A stretch of 64,000 nt of DNA from Linnemannia hyalina. Its lineage: Eukaryota > Mortierellomycota > Mortierellomycetes > Mortierellales > Mortierellaceae. Location of the stretch: contig JAHRHY010000014.1 in assembly GCA_019671135.1 (NCBI GenBank), positions 1,238,001 to 1,302,000 on the forward strand, given 5' to 3'. The notes beneath the pieces are model-generated. The model searched no databases. It was not told where the DNA came from and saw only the letters and a list, made by a program, of their open reading frames with translations. Below, piece by piece: positions 9,075-21,600 of this stretch. Made by a program: the position numbers and the translations under genes. The first letter of the stretch is position 1, and every line of letters begins with the position of its first letter.

Positions 9075-12061
9075 GGTATTGGCATAGAGAGGGGAAAGAA
9101 GTGGAGGTGTTGTGTTCTGTGGTGGGTTGGGTTGGATGTAGTAAAAGTGAAGGTGAGGCCAAGTTAAAGTACTGTAAGAGAGAGAGAGAGAGAGAGTTTG
9201 AGTGAGTGGGTTGATTGTGAGTGACAAAGAGGTGTAGTGAGTGAGTGTGATTGAAGAGAGTGAGGGAAGGGTGAAAGAGAGAGAGAGTGTGTGTGTGAGT
9301 GTGTGTGTGAATGAAAGCAAGGAAGATGATGAGGTTGAGTGAGAGCGGGATGATCGAAGACTAAAGGAGTATTGACTAACAGTGGGGTGTGAAAAGGAGT
9401 AAAGGAATGGAGAAAAGAGTTTTCTTAGCTTGTTGCTTGTCCCTGACGGCCTGAAGGCTAGCTCAGTTATGGATGTTTAAGGGGATGAATACTATTAGCT
9501 TTGATTGATAATGGAAAATGGAAACGTATGAAATAACGACAACGGCTGCAAGAGGCACCGGGTTGCAGGTGTAGCAGTGGACGGAGGATGAGAGCGGGCT
9601 GGGTACGTACAACAGAAGGAAGGGTGATGGGGAGGGATATTGGATGCAGCCGACATGCAACGGATTATTATCCATGACCGTGAAATGCTTGAAGGGAAAA
9701 GAAGAAAAAAAGAAGCGCACTAACGACCATTGACGACAGAGCGAGAAACGAAGGGCCATCATCCTCTTGTTCCTTTCATTACTCTTTTGCACTTGTGTTC
9801 ACTCTTTGCCCTTGCGCCAGTGTATGCGAGCCCACTTTTTTTTCATTCTCTCTGTCGTTGATGAGCACATCCTACCACCCGCTCTCTTTGCCGTAGTGTT
9901 CTCTTCTGATGTCCGTCTATTCATTTCAATTCAGTCGGAAGGAGGGCATGCTGATGCTGACATACTCAACACCCATAAACATACACCCACTCTCAAGCAC
10001 CCAACAACACTACTCCGCCATCTTACTTTTCTCAATTGCACCCTCCCTCCAACCCTCAACCGTTTTCCACACTAATCAAGGCTGTCAAGCACGGGAAGAA
10101 AAATGCGACAAAGAGATGGGTCCGGGATCACTTTGAAAAGAGTTCAATTGGGCCATGGCTCCCTCTCCCTGTCTACCCTCATCAAGCACATCATGCAAAA
10201 AAAAGCCTGTCTGTCTTTTCCTTTGTAGCCCTTGACTGACCCTTTTTTTTACTTCATCTCACTGCTTTTTTTTTCAATTATCGGGAGAGTGTGTGCGGGC
10301 TGGACCCACACAATGCACAACGAAGAACGCATGCCTCGGATGCGCACAAGTAAAATGCAAAAAACTTTTTTTTGCAAGCCTCGTCCCCGCTCCCTCCCTC
10401 TCTCCCTCCCTTTTTCTCCCTTCCCTCGCACGACGACGTGGATGGGGTGGATAGGAGGTTTTGATCATGCATTAAAAATGCATCATGTCTGTTTTGGTTG
10501 TTTGCCGCTTGTCTTTGATTGTTGTTTATTCCATCTCACTCAAAAGCCCTCACTCAAAACCCACATGCACACAAAAAAACACGCCATTAAACTCTCAGAC
10601 CCACACAACCTCGCATTTTCCCTCTCGTTCTCTGTCCTAACTCTCGCTCAGTCTCTTTCTCCCTCTTTCGAGAAAGAAGTGAGAGACGCCTAGTTCCTCT
10701 CGAAAAATCCCCCCCCCCTTTTTCTTGTACTTGTACCGCATGTGATCGACGACCCATATCCTGTCCTTCCTCGGCGCGCATTCGAATTTGTAATTTCTTT
10801 GAGTTCATGAAAACAACAACAACGCTTGCCCAATAATGCGCTAACTCACACAAGCCAAGTTACACGACACACTCAGCCAAAAATAACAACACAAGGCGGG
10901 GGGCCTTGTTTATTTTTTTCTTTGTTTACGATAAACAACAACTTTTGGCTGAGGAGAAGGAGAAGGAAGGGGGGTGGAGAGGAGGATGAAGAGTCCATTC
11001 CGTCCCAAGGGTGGTTTATATTCTACCAAAAGGAAAGCTCAAACCCTGCCAAACATTGCAACCATGAGTAACAACGTTCTTTTTCATAGACGTCCATTCC
11101 TCTCTCTCTCTCTCTCTCTCCACCCGCACATTCACCAACTTGACGAGAAGTGCAGTCGTCTATTTTTTGTGGAGGGATATTTTTCGAGTGTGATTGATAT
11201 CTGATCCTTGCCAGAGTCGTTCCTGGATTATTTTCGACGGACTGTCTCTCCGAGTCTCTTGATTGATTGAATGTTTGTCTCGAGGCTGAAACCAAAACCT
11301 ATTGCTTTTTTCGGTGCCTGACCATCCCTCTATTTCTTCCTTAGCACTTAGCAGCGAGAGTCAAGAAACAACCTCCCACTTCCCGTCTTTTTTTTTTTTA
11401 GCGATTGCATGCGGGTATCTGTGAAACTATCACGTGTAGGATATCCAATGTAAATCACCTTCACATCTGCATGTCGCGCATGAGATTTGTGTCTGCATCC
11501 CTGTACATGTACTTGGTGATTGCCTCCTTCAGCTTTTTGTCTGAAAAGGGCGTCCTTGTAAGAACCGTTAAAGAGATCTGCCCCTCCCTCTCTTCAAGCT
11601 ATTCAAGGATTTTTGTCTATACCATTTTATTCTCGAACATTTGTTATTTTCGGTCTCGCCGCGTTGTATTTTGTTTTACAAACAAACAAAAAAACCGCCT
11701 TGCCCCACTGGCCCACCCACCCACTGGCCAAAAATAAAAAAAAATCAAGGAAATGAACTTCTAGACCCTTTTTTCCCCTCCTCGAGCTCTCCCGAGAGCA
11801 CTTTCACACAGACGCATTACACAAGAAAAAACAACCACATAAAAAGCGCTTCCGAAACGGGTCCTGCCCCAACTGCTTCTATTTCATGCACTTCGCAACA
11901 AGCAGCAAAATAACCAGATCAACATAGGTTATTGGTTTCAGTGTCGTTTCGTTTTTTTATGTTACAAAAATATCTAGGTGTGTTGCAGGTGTATGCTCCT
12001 GATTAAATGTCATTCCTTCCTCCTTCTCCCTCCATCAACTAACAACCAAAAAGGCCTTCCC
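9075..12061. other. Long intergenic region without a supported gene
   Basis: About 3 kb between the start of the ASH-domain gene and the stop of the nucleoside transporter gene. The 9.1-9.4 kb part is the pyrimidine-rich (on the minus strand) leader of the ASH-domain gene with GA and GT microsatellites. The rest holds only short ORFs full of Ser/Leu/Pro from CT-rich DNA, homopolymer T tracts and a palindrome around 10466-10488 (ATGCATTAAAAATGCAT core). No tRNA or conserved protein was recognised. Confidence 0.5.
9177..9196. repeat. (AG)10 microsatellite
   Basis: Uninterrupted AG dinucleotides in the leader upstream of the ASH-domain gene; further GA and GT runs follow to about 9312. Confidence 0.9.
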
Positions 12062-14540
12062 CTACAAGGAAGAACACCCTCCACGGACACACATAAGCTC
12101 CCTCACTCCAAATGAAGCAACACTTCCCATCGCCAACCCAGCAGTCAACCAGAATCCCAACTTGACCCCCGCGCGGGCCTTATTCTCGCCTCCCAACACA
12201 CAAGCCGGCCCGACCATCATGATCAAACTGCCCAGGTACCCGTTCGACAGCGCAAACAGGAACACAAGCATAAACCAAATCTCGTCCCGCTGGATCAACA
12301 ATGGTAACAGACGGGCATTTCCCGGGATTGGTAGGTTGGCCGTCAAAAAGATGGGGATGAAGATACACCGTCCAAAGGCGCCAAGCAGGTATCGCATCTG
12401 TTGACGACGGGTCGGGTGTGTGGTGTTGGGTGAGAGCAACGCAAATGATGGGAGAGTCTTACCAGCCCAATCTCCAAGGTTGTAGGTCAAAAAGTGGAGT
12501 GGTACAAACAGGTCTCCAAAGACGCGAGCGCGGTCCGGTGCAGTGTTGGTCGACTCGACCAAGGCCGTCAACGAAGGGAAGAGCGACAGAGTCAACGCAA
12601 AGACAAGCGAGATCGAGATATACAGCACCACCAATGGGTGCTTCTTCTTCTTGGGGTAGATATCCAGCATCAACTGCATGGCGCTATCATCCGTCGCCAA
12701 GGCCGTGGCTCCAAGACTGGTGCTCCTGTAATGATTCGCTCTCTCCGTCTGCCGTTGCTCTGCCTCTTCCTCTGCCAATCTGCGGTTGGTCTCTGCAATC
12801 ATGGCTGGTGTAATAGTGACGGCAGTGGCCACAGACACAGCCGAGCTCGTCGAGTTGCGTCGATGATCGACCTCATCCTGTCCCTGTACATGTGAGTTTG
12901 ACGATGGAGGCGAGGTGGGTGCCAGGAACTGGATGGGCTGACGGGGCTGTTCCTCAGTGTAGAACTCGTAAATGGGCAGCCTGATCAACAATGCCTGTGC
13001 AAGAACGGCAAGGAGGGTATATCCCAGCGCAAACATGAAGAACAAGAATGCCGAATGCTCCAATCCTTCGCTCTTGTTCTTGCGACCTCCACCTCCATGA
13101 CCACCCTGTATATCAAAGGTATCGTCAGCAAAGGTGGTTCCTTTGGGTGGCGAGAGGATCTGTGTCACAATCTGAGAGATGGCGACTCCTGCTCCTGCCA
13201 ATCCTTGTCCCCTATGGAGAAAAATATTCATTTCATTAGTTTTAGGTCAGCGTTACGAAAATACCGTCTGTGTATGCGATCCAAATAAGCCAGAAAAAGA
13301 AAGGTCCTGCAAACTCACATCATGACACCTTGGACGTGCCGTCCGGTGAACTTAGAGGCCAGACCAAACATGCCGTTCTGTACAATGGATGTGGAAATGG
13401 CTGACAGAGAGAGCATGGACATGGTAAAATAGAAGTAGCTGGTTGGGTCGATATGGCGGTCCGTCTGGATCGAGACCAGAATGGCCAAGAAAACAGCCGC
13501 GTTCAGCAGTAGACTTCCAATGATGTGCGTTGTTCCTGGTGCCTAGAGAACGAACAAGAAAAATGAGTTGGTGATGAGTATCTCCTTTTTGCATAACGTG
13601 AGAAAACAGGGTTCGCCCCTTTCACCCCTTGTCATGTTGCTTATCCTGGTTGTCTATGCTTCCTTGTTCCTCGTCTTCCTGACTCTCTGACTCTGCCATA
13701 GTTTTTTTCATACTACTCCTTGCACGCCGTTGATGATGAAGAAGCAATCAATCTCCGAGGAGACAGCAAAAAGAAAGAAGAGAATCCAGGGACTAGGTCG
13801 TATCCTTTGCGCTCAAGTGCTCACAATTGGAGTCCATTCATCCCTTCCTTCCCGTCCTCTGTTGGTGTTGTTTGCTTGGAGTTGTCTTTTTGGCGGGGTT
13901 TTCTTCTATCAATGTTTGTTTGTTTTGCATCTCTCTTTGGTGTTGTTGTTGTTGTTGTTCGTGCTGTTGTTCCAATGTAAAATCAGTTGGGTTATGGGAT
14001 TGTTCGGCTAGAGCGATTTTTGGGTAAGCGCCTCTCTTCCCTTCTGTCTGGGTCTCACGGTTTATTTACCTGCTTCTGAATCATAATGGAACTTCCAACG
14101 ACCAACAGATTCGTCCCCATAAAGCCGATGGAGAAGTAGTTCTGAAAGTTGTCCTCGTAGGGCGATCCTGCAAATTTCAACTTGAAGAATCCCTGTGCCG
14201 TGATGAACACTATGCCCATTCGCCAGTTGCAAAAAAGGAAGTGTTAGCAGAATGAACTAATGAACAATGACCTTTCCTCCAAACTCTCGAACTCTGCAAT
14301 GAGGGTAAAACACACACCATTCCAAGGGAGGAGCATGGAGGCACCCTGGATGGCCATGATCCAGTAAGAGAGGCGGTAAGGATCGGCGGGTGGGCCGAGC
14401 TCGACAGTGTTGTGTCTGAGTAGTGGGGTTGTGTGGTTATCGTTGTCGTCGGTCTCATCCTGTTGGTGTTCGCCGAGGTGGTTTGTGGTGTGGACTGCGC
14501 CCTGTTCCCAGAGGGGCGTTGTCTCGTCGACAGAAGGCAT
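12062..14540 (-). CDS. Equilibrative nucleoside transporter (SLC29/ENT family)
   Basis: Four exons join cleanly: 14540-14318, 14209-14070, 13542-13319 and 13211-12062, giving 578 residues. The splice between exons 1 and 2 creates LLPWNVFITA, the family signature at the end of the first membrane helix; other marks are YEDNFQNYFS, the SIVQNGMFGLASKFTGRHVQGVM helix leading into MGQGLAGAGVA, and DWAGKTLP before the last helices, equivalent to the conserved DWxGR of ENTs. The N-terminus is an acidic, soluble tail with a TTPLW motif; a long hydrophilic loop (Ser/Gln/Glu-rich) separates helix groups, as usual for ENTs after helix 6. ENT proteins move nucleosides or nucleobases across plasma or vacuolar membranes. 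Donors are GTGTGT, GTAAAT and GTGAGT; the third intron boundary restores phase 2. Start chosen at MPSVDETTPL because upstream codons translate CT-rich leader DNA. Divergent from GGC1. Confidence 0.92.
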
Positions 14541-15350
14541 CCTGTCGCTTTTGTTTCCTTCTTGGGTTGGGTTTGAGAAGTGAGTGGAACTTTGGGTTTG
14601 GTTTGTGGTGATGGTTTTGGATAGGAATAGGAAGTAGAGGAGAGAAGAAGGAGAGGAGAGAAGAAGGAGGGGAGTGAAAAGAGAGAAGAGGAAGAAGAGA
14701 GCCCTTGTCTGGTTGGTGTTCAATTCAATCCTTAATCTGGCAGACGAGTTCTCTTGCTCAAGCAGGGAGTGCGAGCGTAGGATGTGTGTTGCCAAGCAAG
14801 AGCAATGAAAAAAGATATGGATATGGAACCATGCGTCATGATTTCGAAGCGTTCGCCTTGCAAGAGCGTTCTATGACTTGTCCGTGGTCACGTCGAAAGA
14901 CAAAAGAAAAAAGAAGAAAAAAAAAAGAGGAGCCAGCCGAAAGAGCCTGACCCCGGTCTCAGTTCTAAGCTCCAACATGGAAATCAACCCCGTGACAAGC
15001 AAGAACCCAGATCCCGAGGGGCAGTTGAACAACCCTTAAAGAAGCAGGCGACCGGAGATCAACAGAGGACAGACTCACAGTGTGTCGATTCGCATCGTTT
15101 TTTGTTTTCTTGAAGCGCTAATAGAAAAAGCAGTCTCCTTGTCCATCTTTTGATGGCAAGACAAAAAAAAAAAGTCTAAAATCGGACAATCAGGACAGTG
15201 GACAGAGCCAGCAGGGGGAAATACCGGAGACTTTGTTATCAACCCTCGGCCCTGACCTTTTTTCTTTTTTTCCTTTTTCTTTGTCTTCTTTGTCCTCACA
15301 CCCCCTTTTCTCTCCACTCCTTCCAACCACACTTACACTCGAAACCCGCC
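14541..15350. promoter_or_regulatory. Divergent promoter region between the ENT transporter and GGC1
   Basis: 810 bases between two start codons pointing away from each other. The GGC1 side ends in a long CT-rich tract (about 15250-15330), a common feature just upstream of starts in this window; the transporter side shows the same on the minus strand. No clear TATA box or known operator was recognised. Confidence 0.5.
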
Positions 15351-16989
15351 ATGTCGCCTCCTTCCTCCAGCAGCAAGCATTCCGAGTCGGGTGTCGCCCG
15401 TCTCTGTGGTTCAGGAACCTCGGGTTTCCTCGAGCTCATGATCTTCCACCCCATTGACACCGTCGCCAAGCGCCTCATGTCCAACCAGACTCGTGTAAGT
15501 TATTTCTCTTTCTTACACTCTCGTGAGTGGATACTCTTTGTTCAGTTGGTCTTTTGCCAAGGAATAGGCAGACGACTCGCTCCTTTACGGAATACAGGAA
15601 GACAGACAAGGAAGAAAACCATAGCAGGATCGACTCGACAAGGAAACTACTTTTCCGAGCACCCTTGTTACTTTTTCGCACTTCAAAATCCAAGGAACCA
15701 TTGCTTCCTTCTCTCTGCTGGTACTGAAAGCACTTGGACTAACTCTTTGCATTATACGCACATGTAACCGCGACAACCATACAATAGCTGTTTGTTCCTG
15801 GCCAGGCTTTGGCTGTCGGTATGGCCAGCACCAACAAGGTCATCTTCAAGGACGCCGCTAACGCCGCCTTCATGAAGAAGTACGCCTCGTTGTTCCCCGG
15901 TCTCGGATTCGCTGCCGGATACAAGATCGCCCAGCGCATCTACAAGTTTGGTGGCCAGCCCTTTGTTAACGAGTTCTTGAACCGCCATTACAAGAAGGAG
16001 TTCCACTCTGTCTTTGGCGAGAAGACCGGCAAGACCATCATGCACGCCACTGCTGGTTCCTTTGTCGGAATTGGAGAGATTGCCCTCTTACCCCTTGACG
16101 TCCTCAAGATCAAGCGTCAGACAAACCCCGAGGCCTTCCGTGGTCGCGGTGTCATGAAGATTGTTGCCGACGAGGGCATGGGTCTCTACAGGTGCGTCCC
16201 TTTTGTTCGTTGGCTGCAGGATGGGGGGTTTTTTTTTGGATTGTTGACCGTGCCTTTTTTTAGGAGGTTTTTGTTGTCCTTGCGGTTGACTGTTGGCAAC
16301 TTGGCTGTTGGCAGGTGTTTTTTTTATGAGGGAGACGGATGAGCGATTTTCTGTTTACTTTTTCAATGTTTGTTTTTGTTTACTTTTTTTACTTTTGGGT
16401 TAACTGGCAAGCCCGTATACCTTTTCATTCATTTGCACGCGTGGGTCGGGCCAGGCATGAGCATCTTACTCATCGCCACTAACATCTACATCAAAATTAT
16501 TATCTTATCTCTCTCGCGCATACACATACTTACTGTTTATATCCAATCTCTTGTACAAATAGAGGTGCTCTCTGGACTGCTGGTCGTAACGCCCCTGGAT
16601 CTTTCGCGCTTTTCGGAGGAAGCGCATTCGTCAAGGAGTGGGTTTTCGGATTGGAGGATTACAACAAGGCTACCTTCTTCCAGAACTTCTGCGCCTCCAT
16701 TGGTGGTTCCGTCGCCTCGATCACCGTTGCTGCTCCTCTCGACGTTGTCAAGACTCGTATCCAGAACCGTCACTTTGATAACCCCGAGAGTGGTATGAAC
16801 ATCATCAGGAACATGATCCGTCACGAGGGCTTCGGTGCCTTCTTCAAGGGTCTCTTGCCCAAGATTCTTGTTGTTGGACCCAAGCTCGTCTTCTCGTTCA
16901 CTATTGCCCAGCAGTTGATCCCCCTCTTCCACCACAAGTTTGAGGAGATGGGTGTCACCCACATCGGCAACACCGTCAAGACCGCCTAA
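15351..16989 (+). CDS. GGC1: Mitochondrial GTP/GDP carrier (SLC25 family)
   Basis: Three exons, 15351-15494, 15806-16191 and 16563-16989, give 318 residues, a usual length for the family. Donors GTAAGT and GTGCGT, acceptors GGCCAG and AAATAG; the phase-2 join restores LYRGALWTAGRNAPGSFALF. Three carrier repeats each keep the Px(D/E)xx(K/R) signature: PIDTVAKR (residues 34-41), PLDVLKIKR and PLDVVKTRIQ. The sequence closely follows yeast Ggc1: LMSN after the first signature, LFPGLGFAAGYKIAQRIYKFGGQPFVNEFLN, GEKTGK, KRQTNPEAFRGRG, FDNPESGMNI and FFKGLLPKI. In yeast this carrier exchanges GTP and GDP across the inner mitochondrial membrane and affects iron homeostasis. ORFs running through the introns are artefacts. 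Confidence 0.95.
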
Positions 16990-17077
16990 GTCTTTTTTTA
17001 GTTAGTTCATTTGTTCATTTTTTGTTTCCTTTTCACCTTGTAGAATTACATAGACGCATATTCCCAAAAAGTTACTT

Positions 17078-17109
<32 letters not shown>

Positions 17110-17284
17110 GTTGTCATCGTTGTCAATGCTATGTGGCATTGTTGATATGATAATATGCGACGTAGTCTACCTATCCTTCCCTTTATCTTGCATTGTCCCT
17201 GTCCTACTGGCGGCTGTACCTTTTTATCGAATTTGAGCTCCAACTAGCCTACCCAACTGCCTGTATTTCTGTTTTGTGAAACCT
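16990..17284. other. 3' flank of GGC1
   Basis: T-rich sequence after the GGC1 stop, with a CAT microsatellite; no gene seen. Confidence 0.5.
17080..17109. repeat. (CAT)10 microsatellite
   Basis: Ten perfect CAT units within the presumed 3' untranslated region of GGC1. Confidence 0.95.
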
Positions 17285-17527
17285 CATGTTGGTCAGACAT
17301 GTCTTATCTTAATCACAAAAGATTTCTGGACGAATTAGCAATTGAAAGAAGAGAGCTGACAAAAACGTATAAAAGCAACCGACCTCCAGCACAACTCCCT
17401 TCTTCACCTCAACAAAAAAAACATATTCTCGCTTCACTCGACTACCACAGACAGTCTTCTTCTTTACCCCATTCACACAACAACCCCTCTTCTCTCAGCT
17501 ACACCCACAACGAGACAACCACCCAAA
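17285..17527 (+). promoter_or_regulatory. Promoter remnant of pirin copy B
   Basis: Homology to the other pirin upstream regions begins near TTGGTCAGACATGTC (about 17290) and is shorter than in C and D, because GGC1 lies close by. A TATAAAAG box is at 17368-17375, about 160 bases before the ATG, followed by the CT/ACAAC-rich leader common to all copies. Confidence 0.65.
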
Positions 17528-18418
17528 ATGACTGCTACCACTACCTCAATCTCCGGATCCATCACAAAGTCCGTCCTCTCTAGGAAACAATTCGAGGGTG
17601 TCGGTGCTCGTGTCCGTCGATCCATCGGACATCCCGAACTCCGTAACTACGACCCTTTCTTCATGCTCGACGAGTTCTTGGTCAACAAGAATCGTGGCTT
17701 CCCTGACCACTCCCACCGCGGATTCGAGACTGTGACCTACATGCTCGAGGGTCAGTTCCAGTACGAAGGCTTTGCAGGACACAAGGGGACCAGTGGACCT
17801 AGCGACTTGCAATGAATTGACTGCGCGGGGGGGGGATCGTGCATTCGGAGATGCCAGTCAAGTCGCAGACTCATGCTCAAGAATTGCAGCGCTGGATCAA
17901 CTTACCCCAGGAGCACAAGATGTACGAGCCCCAGTACCAAGAACTTCTGGACGCACAGATCCTACGCGCCAGACCCAAGGATGAACTTGTTGTTAAGGTC
18001 ATTGCTGACGAGTTGTACAGCCTCAAGCCTCAGATCTATACCCGCGCACCCATCATGTACCTCGACTTTAAGATGTCCAGCACCCAGACTATCACCAGGA
18101 CTATCCCGGAAACATACAGCAGATTCTTCCGCGTTTTCAATCGCACCGCATACATAGGCGACCTCGGCCACGACACCGAAGCCGAGGCTCATCGTACCCT
18201 CATCTTCTCCGAGGATGGTACCAGCACCATCAGGATCCAGACCAAGGATGAGGAAGCGAATTTTGTGATGATAGCGGGAGAGCCGTCGAAGAAGCCCGTG
18301 GTCAGATTGGTCCGTTGTAACAAGAGAGGAGGTGTATAACACCTATCGGGATTATCGCGATGGCGTGAATGGGCTCGAGAAGGGGAGGACGTGAACCCCA
18401 GTTGGCGCTTCAAAGTAG
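17528..18418 (+). pseudogene. Broken pirin, copy B
   Basis: Starts MTATTTSISGS and follows the intact pirin until the DLQWMTAG motif, where the Trp codon is TGA (17813-17815) and the next Met codon is ATT. Immediately after, the GRG codons are replaced by a run of nine G with a one-base shift, so HSEMPVKSQ and the rest continue in another frame (17839-18339). Near the end a further shift turns the QIGPFVMNT equivalent into an early stop at 18337-18339; homology to the normal C-terminus goes on to about 18418. Metal ligand equivalents His61, His63, His and Glu are still encoded but not in one frame. Clearly non-functional as a full-length pirin. Tail to tail with NACHT-WD40 copy B. Confidence 0.93.
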
Positions 18419-18627
18419 TTTGCTGATTTCTTTTACTTTTGTACCAAACGTGGCTCAGCACTACTACCAGGACTACATTAGGGAAAAAAACATGCAATGG
18501 ACAAAAAATAAGATTTGTTATTAAATGGCATACCATTCGCCTTTAGTAGCAATCGAAAAAGAAACGCTAATAAGGAACATGCCTAATGTCTCTCCATATG
18601 AAAAAATTGCATAATGGACTATATTGT

Positions 18628-21600
18628 TTAAGCAGCAGTACCCTTGCAACGTTGAGTGAGCAATTGCTGATTGGCTGAGGAGAGACCAACAGCGCCGGCA
18701 AAAATGGCATCCGAGGCAGCTAGAACAGGATTTCCAGCGCTCCAAACCAACTGGGCCGACCATGCATCCGACGACGACGACGTCTCCACCAGTTTCCACA
18801 CTTGAAGAGACCCATTCGCGCATCCGATGCTAAACTCCAGCGTGTCAGGTTTCCAAGCCATGCTCTTGACATCTCCAAAGATATCTCGGATACGCACCAA
18901 ACACCTCCACTCTCCTCGACCTTCTCCTCCCTCTGCTGTGTTGTAAGACGCAAAATTCCAGAGCCAAACCGAGCGAAGCAAGCCTACACCCATCCATTGG
19001 CCACAGGACGAGAACGCAAAGCATTCTATCCTGCCGTCGTGATATAGACTTTGTTGAAGTTGCCCGCTCTCCATGTTCCAAAGCTTAACGCCGTCCATGT
19101 AACTTATAGAAGCACCCTTCGGGCCATCGGGTGAAGTCGATATTGTGCAACGCTCTATGTGGCCTACATTCACAACGACTCTACACGTACGACTGTCCAA
19201 ATCCCAGGCTCGAATAGTTCCATCCTGACTTCCCGACAAAATTCGATGGCTGTTCGGCGAGAATACCAAGCAAACAACAAAATGGGTATGACCTTCAAGC
19301 ACGCGGTCGAGTATCCCTGAGCGAGCGTCCCAAAGTCGCACTCTCATGTCGTCACTTCCCGTGGCAATCCAGCGGTTGTCGGCTGAAAAAGCCACGGCGT
19401 TCACCTCATATGTGTGGCCACGCAGGACAATGTCGGCTTGACCTGTTCCAGTGTTCCACACAGTGACGACACCGCCGTACTTTCCAACTGACGCGATTCG
19501 AAGACCATCCGGGGAGACCGCTATGCACTTGACAGGTCTGTCTCCGCAAACAATAGCGAGACCAGACTCTCCAGATCCTGCATCAAACTGTCGCACAGCT
19601 CCCGACTTGGTACCACAGAAGAGAACTCGACCGTCTGGAGAAAAAAATGCGCTTGTCAACGGGTCGGATCCACCCTCCACGTCCATGCCTGTCCCCAGTG
19701 AGCTCACGTCCCAGAGTCGAATAGTGCAGTCAAAACTACACGAGGCAAGTTGGAGTCCATTTGGCGAAAATGCTACTTGGAAGATGTCAGAACTATGGCC
19801 GACGAAGACTGAAAGAAGCGATCCATTTGCTGCACTCCAGACCTTCACCGTGCTGTCCCAACTGCATGTGGCGATCCATTGGCTGTTCGGCGAAAAGCTC
19901 ACACCTGTGATTACGTTGCCGTGAGCCTTCCAATTCCTAGTTGGCTTGCCGGTAGTTGTATCGTAGAGCAGTAACTCGCCATTACCATGCCCTACGGCAA
20001 TCTCTAGGCCGTCAGGAGAGAATGCGACGCTTTTCACCTCTCCACATTGACTCTCCCAGACTTCTCCTGGCTGTCCAGTCTGTATGTCAAAGAACCGAAT
20101 CACCCCATCAACGCCAACAGACACAACCATATGTCTATCGGGTGAGTAGGAAATGCTACGAATCAACGCACTATGACCTGTCAAGTTGAATAGATTGGCG
20201 CCTGTCTGAACATCCCATAGCCTCACAGTCTTGCCCTCCTCAGCCGACGCGACCTGCTTGCCAGAGGGCGAAAACGCCACAGTCAACACTTCCTTGATAT
20301 GCCCCTCTAGAACAAAAATGCACGACCCACTCTCGCAGTCCCACAATCGTACTGTCTTGTCGTAGCTGCCTGAAAGAAGTTGATGGCCGGTAGGCGAATA
20401 GGCGATGCTGTTAACACGACTTTGATGCCCTTGAAAAGTGCGAGCCAGTGTCCATATCGAGGTGTCGTAAATGTTGATGCCTCCTAGATAATGACCTATA
20501 GCGAGAGATGTTCCGTCAGGCGAATAGGCGCATGATAATACGGACTCGTTCTCCTTCAGGTACGGCAACTCTCCGAACTGAACTCCCTTCATCTGCGCTC
20601 TCATGAAGTCCGCCTGACGAATCCAGCTCTTGGTGAGGTTGACACCCGTCAAGTCAGCTTCCTGCAGTTGTGCCGAGTCGAACTCTCCACCAGAGATATC
20701 CGCTCCAGGAACTCGAATACTCCGAAGATCAACACCGTTGAATCGTACTCCTGCCTTGACCAAGATCGTGATGGCGTTCGCAGCGGCTTGCGCTGCTTGG
20801 CCGTCGGTCTTGGACAGTTCAATGATGGCGAGGAGCTCGTCCTTGAATCCAGAGTCCAGCTGCACGCGCTCCGCCAGAAACTGGATGATCGAGAGCTCTA
20901 CGACAAGATTCCTCTGGGACAGCGGATGGGTGCTAAGGGTGGGCGAGGGAGCAGGAGTTCCAGAATGGACAGGCGGATAAAATTCATCATGCTCCTTGAC
21001 GGGTCCAGAGATGGTACGAGAGAAAAAGTATTCCAACACGGAGCGGTGAACAAAGCGATATTGGTTGCCGGCGCGACTCAGCAGACTGGAATCTCGAAGG
21101 AGCGCCCTCTCAGGATCAAGACCAAAGAACTGAGCCTTCCATGTCTTCCTGTCTCTCATATGAGAGTAGTCGACAACAGGTCTGCCATCCTGCTTCTGAA
21201 AGATGGATGTCGCCAGATCCATCTGGTACAGAATACCGTGGCGCTCGAACCCGTCGGCACAGAGGATGTCAAGCGCTATCTGCCTGCTCTCGCTCAACTT
21301 TTGATCCTGCAGACGACGCTTGTTGACACCCATCCAGTGCCTCACAAAGGTGTCGTACAGTTCCGCACGAGTAACTCGAAGTCTGGAGAGGTCAATTTTC
21401 CCTTGCACGACAGTAGGAAGGGCCTCCAGTGACAGGGTAAGGAGGAATGGGTTCCTGACCAGATCCATCAGATTGGGGATAGCCTCTAGCTTATCCATGT
21501 AGTCCTTCTTGACCCAGGTACGCGGCTCGAGAGGAACATAACGCTCTACATAGTCTTCGATCTGCTCCCTGCTGAACGCGGCAATGACGGCTTGCTGGAA

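Noticed and set aside
10466..10488. Palindrome around ATGCATTAAAAATGCAT as a terminator or origin
   Set aside because: A single short AT-rich inverted repeat in a eukaryotic intergenic region is not enough evidence for a function.
12398..12462. Possible extra intron in the ENT gene (GTAAGA...CAACAG)
   Set aside because: Its removal (65 bases) would break the frame, and the retained sequence DWAGKTLP...MRYLLGAFGR matches the family.
18640..20560. Regular repeats in the receptor 3' halves as a CRISPR-like or satellite array
   Set aside because: Period is about 126 bases and in frame; they encode WD40 units.
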